Source: B18-G4 sp032250805
Lineage (GTDB): Bacteria; Bacteroidota; Bacteroidia; Bacteroidales; B18-G4
DNA: 13,639 nt
Assembly: GCA_032250805.1 (NCBI GenBank)
Contig: JAVVEM010000054.1
Coordinates: 1 to 13,639, forward strand
Direction: 5' to 3'
Positions 7,367 through 13,639 of this stretch are shown here, in pieces. The notes under the pieces were generated by a model that was given only the letters and a program-made list of their open reading frames with translations, ran no database searches and was not told the origin of the DNA. Numbering within the stretch: position 1 is the first letter of the stretch; each line of letters starts with the position of its first letter. Position numbers and translations under genes: made by a program.

Positions 7367-10300
7367 ATGAAAATCCGTTTACTATTTCAACCCATGGCTA
7401 TGATCTTTGCCGTGGTGATACTTTTTTCAGGAAGTTCGCTCCATGCACAGCAATATACTTTTGATGACGCATGGGCACCGGAAGGCTTCAGGCTCGCACA
7501 ATCAGACGCCGGTGGCGTGGAGATCAGCTACTCATTGCACGAGTTTACCCTCAACGATTTTGATCTGAAAGGTGAATCCATGAAGCAGGTTTCCATCCAG
7601 GGCAATTTCCTTCCCAACAATGAAGGAGCCCCGGACCTGCCCGGAACCGGCCATTTTATTGCAGTGCCGAATGGTGCTGAGGTTTCCTATACCATTACGG
7701 CTGAGAGGATCGAAAAATATCAGAATGTAAATATTGCCCCTGCTCCCCGTATACCGAAAGTTACGGAAACAGGACCACTGCACTTTGAGAAGGATAAACG
7801 CATCTATCAGCGCGATGCCTGGTATCCGGCCAATCCGGTTGCGCTTTCTGAAAAAACCAGCATCAGGGGCGTAGAAAGTGTTACCGTCGGGGTTACGCCT
7901 TTTCAGTATAACCCGGTAACAAAGGAATTGCTCGTTTACCGCGACCTGAAGGTACAGGTATCCTTTAAGGGAGGAGATAACACCTTTGGCGACAACCGTC
8001 TGCGCAGCCGTTATTTCGATCCCATTCTGAGTGATATGCTGATGAATTTTTCATCATTGCCAAAAGTTAATTATCCTACCCACAGCCCCGAATCCGGCAC
8101 CCCGGATTACGAATATGTGATCATCTGCCCTGACGACAATACCTTTATCACCTGGGCACAGGAGCTGGCCCTGTTCAGGAACCAGCAAGGCATCCGTACA
8201 GGCATATTCACCACAACTGATGTTGGAGGCAATACCACCACAGCCATCGAAAGCTTCGTGGATGATGCCTATGCCAACTGGGCAGTACCTCCGGTAGCTG
8301 TGCTCTTACTTGGTGATTACGGCACTTCGGGAAACACCGTCATATCACCCATATGGGATTCATACTGCGTATCAGATAATATCTACGCTGATGTTTCGGG
8401 CAACGATATGCCCGATGTGATTTTTGCCCGCATGACCGCACAAGACGAAACACATCTTGAAACCATGATCACCAAGGTAATTGATTATGAAACTGACCCG
8501 CCAACCAATCCTGATTTCTATGACCATCCGATTACAGCCCTGGGATGGCAAACCGAAAGATGGTTTCAGTTATGTTCAGAAATTGTTGGGGGGTATTTCA
8601 AACATGCACATGATAAAAACCCGGTAAGGGTTAATGCCGTTTACCAGGGCAACCCCAACGTTGATCCCTGGTCGACGAACCAGAATACGCACATGATAAT
8701 GGATTATTTCGGACCTGATGGCCTCGGATACATTCCTGCCACGCCTCAGGAACTGGGAGGCTGGTCGGGCGGGACGGCCAGTGATGTTGTAAACGCCATC
8801 AACGACGGATCATTTATGCTTCAACACCGCGACCATGGCTATGAACTTGGATGGGGCGAACCGGATTTCAGCAACACCCACATTAACCAACTTACAAATA
8901 CCGACCTGTGCTTTATCTTTTCCATCAACTGTCTCACCGGTAAATACAATTACTACAGCGAGAGCTTTGCCGAGAAATTCCACCGTCATACCTACAATGG
9001 TGAAAATGCAGGAGCCCTGGGACTTATTGCAGCATCGGAAGTGTCCTATTCGTTCGTTAACGATGCTTATGCATGGGGTATGTACGACAATATGTGGCCC
9101 GATTTTATGCCCGACTATGAAACCGATCCTATGCCACGTGGGCTGCTGCCGGCATTTGGCAATGCAGCAGGAAAATATTTCCTGCAACAGTCGAACTGGC
9201 CCTATAATACAGGCAACAAAGAGGTAACCTATAATCTTTTCCACCACCATGGATGTGCTTTCAGTACATTGTATTCAGAAGTACCTGCCGATCTTACCGT
9301 TGTTCATGATAATGTGCTTTTGGCCGGCCTCGAACTCTTCAATATCAGTGCCGATGAAGGCGCTTTTATTGCCCTGAGCGTTGATGGAGAAATTATCGGA
9401 ACAGGAACAGCTACAGGAAGCCAGATCTCGATTCCCATACAATCGCAAGTGCCGCCAGCAATCATTGACGTGGTGGTTACAAAAACAAATTATTACCGCT
9501 ACCATGCACAAGTGCAGGTAATTCCGCCCGACGGCCCCTATATCGTTCAAAACGATGTAAGCATAAACGATGCTTCGGGTAACGGTAACGGCCTGATGGA
9601 CTATGGCGAATCCATTCTTATCAGCCTGGAAGTAAAAAATGTTGGCAGTGAAGAAGGTGAAAACATCAGTATTACAGTGAGCACCGACAATCCTTATGTG
9701 AACATGACCCAGTCGCAGGCAGATTACGGATCGATCCCGGCAGGAGAAACAAAAAACCTTCCCGATGGTTTTGCCTTCGATGTTGCCGGCGACATTCCCG
9801 ACCTGCATACCGTCATTTTTGATGTGGAAGCCACTGATGGAACCGACATCTGGGAAAGCACTTTCTTCCTTAAAGGACATGCACCCCTGCTCGGGCTGCT
9901 GGAAGTTGTAATTGATGATGCTCAGGGAAATGGAAATGGAAAACTTGATCCGGGCGAAACAGCCAACCTGCAGATATCTGTCGATAACGAAGGTACCGCC
10001 GATGCCTACATGGTCATTGGCGAGCTGCTGGCGAATGATCCCTATGTAACGATCAATACAACCAACAATGAATATGGCGATATTCTTTCGGGCGGGGAAA
10101 GTATGCAAAGCTTCAGCATCACCACCGATATTATAACACCCGCCGGATATTCGCTCGAACTAAGCATTGCACTTGCCGCCGAAGGCGGAGTGGAAGTAGA
10201 GGAAAGCTTTGTCCTTATTGTCGGGCGCATGCCGGTGCTTGTACTCGACCTCGAAGGCATACCCAGAAACTCCGGACCCCACATGAAAGCAGCCATAGAA

Positions 10301-11905
10301 GAACTGGGCATAGGGGTTGATTATGCCACAGCCTTCCCCGCTGATCTTAACATGTATTCAAATGTTTTTGTTTGCCTCGGCATTTACAGCGGCAACCATG
10401 TGCTGACCGACTCCGAAGGCCAGTTGCTGGCTGATTTCGTATCTTCCGGAGGGAACCTGTACATGGAAGGCGGCGACACCTGGTATTACGATGATGCAAC
10501 TCCTATACATTCCATGTTCAAAATTACCGGTGTGTCCGATGGCAGCGGCGACCTTGATGTGCTGCAGGGACAAGCCTCTTCATTTACCGAAGGGATGGAG
10601 TTTAATTATGGTGGCGACAATAACTATATCGACCACCTGCTCCCCGTCAGCCCGGCATTTAACATTTTTAAAAACAATAACCCCATTTATAATGCCGCAA
10701 TTGCCTATGAGGCAGCGAACTTTAAAACCATTGGCTGTGCATTTGAATTTGGCGGCCTGGCCAACGGAAGCGGTATTTCTACCAGGGTTCAACTAATGCA
10801 GGAATACCTGACTTTCTTTGGCCTGAGTAAAGTCAGCGAAACACCTGAAGCCCCGCAGGGGGATGAATATGTGTGTGCCAACAGCAACGCTTCTTATGCA
10901 ACCTCACAGGTTGAAGGTGCCGATTTCTATTACTGGGCCATCGACCCCGAAAATGCCGGAACAGTAAATGGTACCGATACGGTGGTCACCATCGACTGGG
11001 CTGCCGGCTATAGCGGAACGGCCATGATCAGCGTTTGCGGAATGAACAATACCGGTATGGGCCCTGTTTCGGATGCCCTTGAAGTAATGGTTGCCGAAGC
11101 ACCCACTGCAACAATCACCGGCAATGATCTAATTTGCGCAGGTGATGAAACGGAGCTCAGTGTTGAACTCACGGGTACGGCACCATGGGAACTGATGATC
11201 GACGGGCAGGCATATACAGCCGCTAACTCGCCATATACCCTTACTGTATCGCCCATGCTTACCACACTTTATACTGTCAGCATGGTGGAAGATGCCAGCG
11301 GTTGCACAAATGAAGGGGCGGGCGAAGCCCGGGTCGACATTATTCCACTCCCCGAAATGGCGGCAACACCCACGGGTGATGAGTTCGTAAATACCGACGA
11401 TAACCCGGTAAGCACATATTCAACTGCCGGTGCAACCTTTGCCGACAGCTATGAATGGGAGATCACACCGGCCGAAGCATATTCTGAATTAGCTACCGAC
11501 GGAATGAATGTTGATGTTACCTGGTCGGGAGAATATAAGGGCGAAACCCGGATCAGGGTCAGAGGGATGAATGAATGCGGCGAAGGTATTTATTCAGGAC
11601 AATTTACGGTAACCCTCGAAAACTCTTTTGGCATCGACGAGGCCGGAAGAGCACTCGGGCTTGCCATGTATCCCAATCCGAACGAGGGAACCTTCACCCT
11701 GGAATTGTCGAACGAGAAGATCGACAAGGTAAATATCCGTATCCTCGATGCAAGAGGTTATCTTGTGTATGAAAAAACCGATCTCAGCATCCATCATGAT
11801 TTTAGCACGGTGATCGACATTTCGGGCGAAGCGGAAGGCATTTATATGGTCCTGATCGAAAGCAAAATCGGATCGTATACCGGAAAGATCGTTGTAAGGA
11901 AATAA
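7367..11905 (+). CDS. Large gingipain-family (C25) protease with amidotransferase-like domain, Ig/PKD modules and T9SS tail
   Basis: 1512 residues. Signal peptide (MKIRLLFQPMAMIFAVVILF..., cleavage near LHAQQ) then propeptide about 30-245. The C25 domain spans about 248-640, with probable catalytic H490 (HRDHGYELGW) and C522 (SINCLTGKY); D337 in 'SDNIYADVSGND' resembles the gingipain S1 segment. An Ig-like domain (about 640-725) and two loop domains follow, the latter opening with D735-N739-N741-D745-E748 and D851-N855-N857-D861-E864. Residues 955-1152 look like a class I glutamine-amidotransferase/ThuA-type Rossmann fold ('VLVLDLEG', 'NVFVCLGIYSG', 'FVSSGGNLYMEGGD'). Three Ig/PKD-like modules (about 1161-1244, 1245-1333, 1334-1422) precede the T9SS tail (1433-1512, 'MYPNPNEGTF' to 'GKIVVRK'). 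It is probably a secreted or surface cysteine endopeptidase. The substrate is unknown. It is paralogous to the upstream gene over the first two thirds and is followed by a strong terminator. Confidence 0.88.
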   Translation: MKIRLLFQPMAMIFAVVILFSGSSLHAQQYTFDDAWAPEGFRLAQSDAGGVEISYSLHEFTLNDFDLKGESMKQVSIQGNFLPNNEGAPDLPGTGHFIAVPNGAEVSYTITAERIEKYQNVNIAPAPRIPKVTETGPLHFEKDKRIYQRDAWYPANPVALSEKTSIRGVESVTVGVTPFQYNPVTKELLVYRDLKVQVSFKGGDNTFGDNRLRSRYFDPILSDMLMNFSSLPKVNYPTHSPESGTPDYEYVIICPDDNTFITWAQELALFRNQQGIRTGIFTTTDVGGNTTTAIESFVDDAYANWAVPPVAVLLLGDYGTSGNTVISPIWDSYCVSDNIYADVSGNDMPDVIFARMTAQDETHLETMITKVIDYETDPPTNPDFYDHPITALGWQTERWFQLCSEIVGGYFKHAHDKNPVRVNAVYQGNPNVDPWSTNQNTHMIMDYFGPDGLGYIPATPQELGGWSGGTASDVVNAINDGSFMLQHRDHGYELGWGEPDFSNTHINQLTNTDLCFIFSINCLTGKYNYYSESFAEKFHRHTYNGENAGALGLIAASEVSYSFVNDAYAWGMYDNMWPDFMPDYETDPMPRGLLPAFGNAAGKYFLQQSNWPYNTGNKEVTYNLFHHHGCAFSTLYSEVPADLTVVHDNVLLAGLELFNISADEGAFIALSVDGEIIGTGTATGSQISIPIQSQVPPAIIDVVVTKTNYYRYHAQVQVIPPDGPYIVQNDVSINDASGNGNGLMDYGESILISLEVKNVGSEEGENISITVSTDNPYVNMTQSQADYGSIPAGETKNLPDGFAFDVAGDIPDLHTVIFDVEATDGTDIWESTFFLKGHAPLLGLLEVVIDDAQGNGNGKLDPGETANLQISVDNEGTADAYMVIGELLANDPYVTINTTNNEYGDILSGGESMQSFSITTDIITPAGYSLELSIALAAEGGVEVEESFVLIVGRMPVLVLDLEGIPRNSGPHMKAAIEELGIGVDYATAFPADLNMYSNVFVCLGIYSGNHVLTDSEGQLLADFVSSGGNLYMEGGDTWYYDDATPIHSMFKITGVSDGSGDLDVLQGQASSFTEGMEFNYGGDNNYIDHLLPVSPAFNIFKNNNPIYNAAIAYEAANFKTIGCAFEFGGLANGSGISTRVQLMQEYLTFFGLSKVSETPEAPQGDEYVCANSNASYATSQVEGADFYYWAIDPENAGTVNGTDTVVTIDWAAGYSGTAMISVCGMNNTGMGPVSDALEVMVAEAPTATITGNDLICAGDETELSVELTGTAPWELMIDGQAYTAANSPYTLTVSPMLTTLYTVSMVEDASGCTNEGAGEARVDIIPLPEMAATPTGDEFVNTDDNPVSTYSTAGATFADSYEWEITPAEAYSELATDGMNVDVTWSGEYKGETRIRVRGMNECGEGIYSGQFTVTLENSFGIDEAGRALGLAMYPNPNEGTFTLELSNEKIDKVNIRILDARGYLVYEKTDLSIHHDFSTVIDISGEAEGIYMVLIESKIGSYTGKIVVRK

Positions 11906-11926
11906 TCAAAAAAAATTATGTCCCCT

Positions 11927-11966
11927 GGAGGTTGTGCCGGATCATTGGTACAACCTCCTTTTTTTT
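11927..11966 (+). terminator. Strong Rho-independent terminator after the second C25 gene
   Basis: GGAGGTTGTGCC (11927-11938) pairs with GGTACAACCTCC (11947-11958): a 12-bp stem with a single G-T pair, an 8-base loop and then eight T (11959-11966). It ends the protease transcription unit and insulates the toxin-antitoxin operon. Confidence 0.92.
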
Positions 11967-12024
11967 ATGCATGCTCAGGAGTTACCACACATTTTTGAAA
12001 TGTTACCAGGAAACTGACATAATA

Positions 12025-12056
12025 TTTGGAATTACAATATTTTGTACCTATATTTG
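12025..12056 (+). promoter_or_regulatory. Complete Bacteroidota promoter of the toxin-antitoxin operon (TTTG-N20-TATATTTG)
   Basis: TTTG at 12025-12028 is separated by 20 bases from TATATTTG at 12049-12056, matching the TTTG / TAnnTTTG primary sigma promoter of this phylum in both boxes and spacing. It is the best promoter in the window. The expected transcription start is near 12062, giving a leader of about 25 bases before ATG 12088. Confidence 0.75.
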
Positions 12057-12070
12057 TACATTTATATGTA
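12041..12070 (+). promoter_or_regulatory. Candidate YefM-type autoregulatory operator (TGTACA)
   Basis: TTTGTAC occurs twice, at 12041-12047 and 12053-12059, 12 bases apart. The second copy carries the palindrome TGTACA (12055-12060), and TACAT/ATGTA (12057-12061 / 12066-12070) forms an inverted repeat. These sites overlap the -7 box and presumed start. In E. coli the yefM-yoeB operator is built on TGTACA-core palindromes, so repression by the antitoxin or its complex is a reasonable inference. Confidence 0.5.
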
Positions 12071-12087
12071 TTAATTACTTCAGCAAA

Positions 12088-12342
12088 ATGCAAACAACGA
12101 CAATTTCTGACTTCAGAAAAGACATAAAAAAATATATTGATGCTGTTATCAATGATTTTGAAACTTTGATCATTAACCGGGGAAAGGATTCAGGAGTGGT
12201 TATCATTTCGCTTGATGAATACAATTCATTAAGGGCAACCCAACATGAACTTTCTTCCAAAGCAAATGAGAAAAGACTGGATTCCGCGATCGGGAAATTA
12301 AATAATGGTTCATCTTTCGTTAAAGAACTTACAGAAGAATGA
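12088..12342 (+). CDS. yefM: Type II antitoxin, Phd/YefM family
   Basis: 84 residues starting MQTTTISDFR. The start is ATG 12088; the frame is open further upstream to 11932, but that stretch contains the preceding terminator and the promoter, so it is not coding. The N-terminal half matches the Phd/YefM DNA-binding fold ('FRKDIKKYIDAVIND', 'TLIINRG', 'GVVIISLDEYNSL'). The C-terminal half is charged and flexible, as expected for the toxin-wrapping tail. Known family role: it neutralises YoeB by covering its active site and, alone or with toxin, represses its own promoter; it is degraded by Lon or Clp proteases under stress. The stop overlaps the toxin start (ATGA), so translation is coupled. 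The gene is visibly A+T-richer than the secretome genes upstream, consistent with horizontal acquisition. Confidence 0.92.
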   Translation: MQTTTISDFRKDIKKYIDAVINDFETLIINRGKDSGVVIISLDEYNSLRATQHELSSKANEKRLDSAIGKLNNGSSFVKELTEE

Positions 12343-12596
12343 AATACATCTTCGTTGATGAATCGTGGGAAGACTATCTGTATTGGCAGAAAAACAACAA
12401 AAAGCTTCTCAAAAGGATCAATGAGCTGTTGAAAGATATATCAAGGAATCCCTATTCCGGAATAGGAAAACCCGAACCCCTAAAGTATAAGTACCAGGGA
12501 TACTGGTCAAGAAGGATTGATACAGAACATCGGTTAATTTACCGGGTGAAAGAAGATGAGATTTTGATCGCCAAATGCAGGTTTCATTATGATTGA
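12339..12596 (+). CDS. yoeB: Type II toxin, YoeB/Txe family mRNA interferase
   Basis: 85 residues, close to the 84 of E. coli YoeB and recognisably similar along its length ('ESWEDYLYW', 'KRINELLKDI', 'GKPEPLKY', 'GYWSRRI', 'EHRLIY'). The residues known to matter in YoeB catalysis are all present at the same positions: E46, R65, H83 and Y84, with a one-residue C-terminal extension (D85). The family binds the ribosomal A site and cleaves mRNA during translation, stopping growth. Start ATG 12339 overlaps the antitoxin stop by four bases (ATGA), the usual coupling. With no frameshift, an intact active site and an intact promoter, the module appears functional. No terminator is evident directly after it. 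Confidence 0.95.
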   Translation: MKYIFVDESWEDYLYWQKNNKKLLKRINELLKDISRNPYSGIGKPEPLKYKYQGYWSRRIDTEHRLIYRVKEDEILIAKCRFHYD

Positions 12597-12734
12597 TCAT
12601 GAGTAAAATAATAGCACCTACACCAAAAGCAAACATGGCCGCTCGCCGGTCATGAATAGATTGCCGGGGCATTATACCCAAAAACATAAATTTGAATGAT
12701 CAAGGCAAAATCAATAATTGTTGAAGTTAAGATT

Positions 12735-12761
12735 GATTGTGGCCGACAGAAAGGCCAAATC
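12735..12761 (+). other. Hairpin in the gap downstream of the toxin gene
   Basis: GATT(G)TGGCC at 12735-12744 can pair with GGCCAAATC at 12753-12761, giving a 9-bp stem with one bulged G and an 8-base loop. No T run follows, so it is not a canonical terminator. The rest of 12597-12880 holds no convincing gene; only the promoter at 12831 stands out. Confidence 0.35.
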
Positions 12762-12830
12762 TTCTGAAAAGTATTGCTTGCTGTATCTGCCGGCGATTAA
12801 TTTATTTTTCCAAATTGTACTTTCTTTTTG

Positions 12831-12838
12831 TAACTTTG
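12831..12838 (+). promoter_or_regulatory. Bacteroidota -7 promoter element TAACTTTG
   Basis: An exact TAnnTTTG match 42 bases before ATG 12881, in a T-rich region. A TTG at 12815-12817 is closer than the usual -33 spacing, so the upstream box is imperfect. A run of ten A (12864-12873) precedes the start codon instead of a Shine-Dalgarno site, a common arrangement in this phylum. Confidence 0.65.
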
Positions 12839-12880
12839 TTTTAAGTAAAACGATCTATTAACCAAAAAAAAAATAAACGT

Positions 12881-13468
12881 ATGAAAAAGTTAAGTTTACT
12901 ATTGATCTTCTGTTTTCTGGTTTTTGCAAGCGCACAAAGCCAGGGCGATAACTTTGGCAAAGGAAGCTCGGCCATCAATCTTGGTATCGGATTTGGGAAT
13001 ACCATGTATACCGGAGCATATTATAAAATGGGATTTCCGGCAGTTTCAGTATCCTATGAACTTGGAATTGTTGAAGTCCCCATGGGCAGCAGCCTGAAAG
13101 GGATTGTTGGTGTTGGTGGTTTGGTAGGTGTGGGCGGATCAAAATATGACTATGCCTACGGAGCATATGGCTATGATGTAAAAACCACCTATTTTTTAAT
13201 TGCGGCCAGAGGAAACTATCACTTTATTTTTCACGAAAAGTTTGATCCTTACGCAGGCGTTATTCTGGGCTATCATTTCGGAAACAGCAAGGTTACATAT
13301 GGCCCGGGCTGGCCATCACATTTACCAAGATACAACGAAAGTGACGGTGGCGTTCATGCAGGCGCTTATGCCGGTGCCCGCTGGTTTTTCAATCCTTCAT
13401 TCGCCGTATTCTCAGAACTCGGCTGGAATGTTGCTATCTTTACCATTGGCGCTACATTGAAATTCTAA
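12881..13468 (+). CDS. Small outer-membrane beta-barrel protein (OmpA/Ail-like 8-strand type)
   Basis: 195 residues. A clean signal peptide (MKKLSLLLIFCFLVFASAQS) precedes a mature part rich in Gly, Tyr and alternating hydrophobic/polar strands: 'SAINLGIGFGN', 'VSVSYELGIVE', 'GIVGVGGLVGVGG', 'KTTYFLIAARGNYHF', 'PYAGVILGYHFG', 'GAYAGARWFFN', 'FAVFSELGWNVA', and the last strand 'FTIGATLKF' ending in Phe. A terminal aromatic residue is the usual signal for assembly by BamA, and 'aRGnYHF...dPYaGv.lGY' is common in Bacteroidota porin-like families. It lacks a T9SS tail, so it should stay in the outer membrane. Its function is unknown; structural, adhesion or small-molecule roles are all possible. 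It is a single-gene unit with its own promoter and terminator. Confidence 0.85.
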   Translation: MKKLSLLLIFCFLVFASAQSQGDNFGKGSSAINLGIGFGNTMYTGAYYKMGFPAVSVSYELGIVEVPMGSSLKGIVGVGGLVGVGGSKYDYAYGAYGYDVKTTYFLIAARGNYHFIFHEKFDPYAGVILGYHFGNSKVTYGPGWPSHLPRYNESDGGVHAGAYAGARWFFNPSFAVFSELGWNVAIFTIGATLKF

Positions 13469-13491
13469 ACAACAACCTTATTTACCCAACA

Positions 13492-13525
13492 AATCCTCTG
13501 CTGTTTTTCGGCAGGGGGTTTTTTT
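13492..13525 (+). terminator. Rho-independent terminator after the beta-barrel gene
   Basis: CCTCTGCTG (13495-13503) pairs with CGGCAGGGG (13509-13517), nine pairs including two G-T, around a TTTTT loop, followed by G and seven T (13519-13525). The remaining sequence to the window end (13526-13639) shows no gene or clear signal. Confidence 0.85.
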
Positions 13526-13639
13526 ATTGACGATAGAAGATTGGGATTTTAGATAGCGAATGAGATTGTTGATAGAGATTTAATGTGAGGCACTTCTTCA
13601 ATCATCTATTATAATCACAATCTTTAATCCTGGAGCGCT

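Noticed and set aside
9275..10108. Minus-strand open frame of 277 residues inside the second protease gene
   Set aside because: It is antisense to Ig-like and loop domains that are clearly coding on the + strand; no domain is recognisable in it.
11932..12087. Upstream extension of the antitoxin reading frame
   Set aside because: It runs through the terminator hairpin, T tract, promoter and operator; the family start matches ATG 12088.
12599..12655. 18-codon open frame just after the toxin gene
   Set aside because: It is too short, has no promoter or hydrophobic/toxic-peptide character, and would arise easily by chance.
12418..12687. Minus-strand open frame overlapping the toxin with a short hydrophobic stretch
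   Set aside because: It overlaps the well-supported toxin gene, has no recognisable family or promoter, and looks like a shadow frame.
13530..13615. Loose GATAGA/GATT-rich repeats near the window end
   Set aside because: The copies are short, irregular and not evenly spaced, so they do not make a tandem repeat or CRISPR-like array.

Overview
The window reads as a piece of a Bacteroidota chromosome. Four secreted proteins end in the 'YPNP...G...' type A C-terminal sorting domain used by the type IX secretion system (T9SS), and a fifth ends in the 'WPNP' variant. Most intergenic gaps carry the phylum's TAnnTTTG -7 promoter element, and starts are preceded by A/T-rich sequence rather than strong Shine-Dalgarno sites. 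All genes are on the + strand. I saw no rRNA, tRNA, CRISPR array or insertion sequence. The genus cannot be named from this sequence alone.

Layout. (1) 1-957 is the 3' part of a repetitive Ig/PKD-like surface protein with a T9SS tail. It is followed after 13 bases by (2) 971-2446, a secreted thioredoxin-fold (Omp28-like) protein with a CTYC motif, PKD and Ig-like modules and a T9SS tail. A strong hairpin terminator closes this pair at about 2468-2508. (3) 2583-3698 is a small Ig-like repeat protein with a T9SS tail and its own TAccTTTG promoter. (4) 3758-7228 and (5) 7367-11905 are two large gingipain-family (peptidase C25) proteins in tandem. They share propeptide, caspase-like catalytic domain, Ig-like domain and two Asp/Asn/Gly-rich loop domains, but differ at the C-terminus: a MAM/cleaved-adhesin-like jelly roll in the first, and a glutamine-amidotransferase-like Rossmann domain plus three Ig/PKD-like modules in the second. 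A near-perfect terminator follows at 11927-11966. (6) 12088-12596 is a complete YefM-YoeB toxin-antitoxin pair with a textbook Bacteroidota promoter overlapping a TGTACA-type operator. (7) 12881-13468 is a small outer-membrane beta-barrel protein with its own promoter and terminator.

How it fits together. Genes 1-5 look like a secretome cluster: exported by Sec, moved across the outer membrane by T9SS machinery encoded elsewhere, and anchored or released at the surface as adhesins, a redox-like protein and cysteine proteases. The toxin-antitoxin pair is an A+T-richer accessory insertion between this cluster and the beta-barrel gene. The parts belong to known families. The least ordinary items are the amidotransferase-like domain embedded in a C25 protease, the reuse of one PKD-like module in front of the sorting tail of three otherwise different proteins, and the apparent conservation of the YefM-type operator in a Bacteroidota promoter context.
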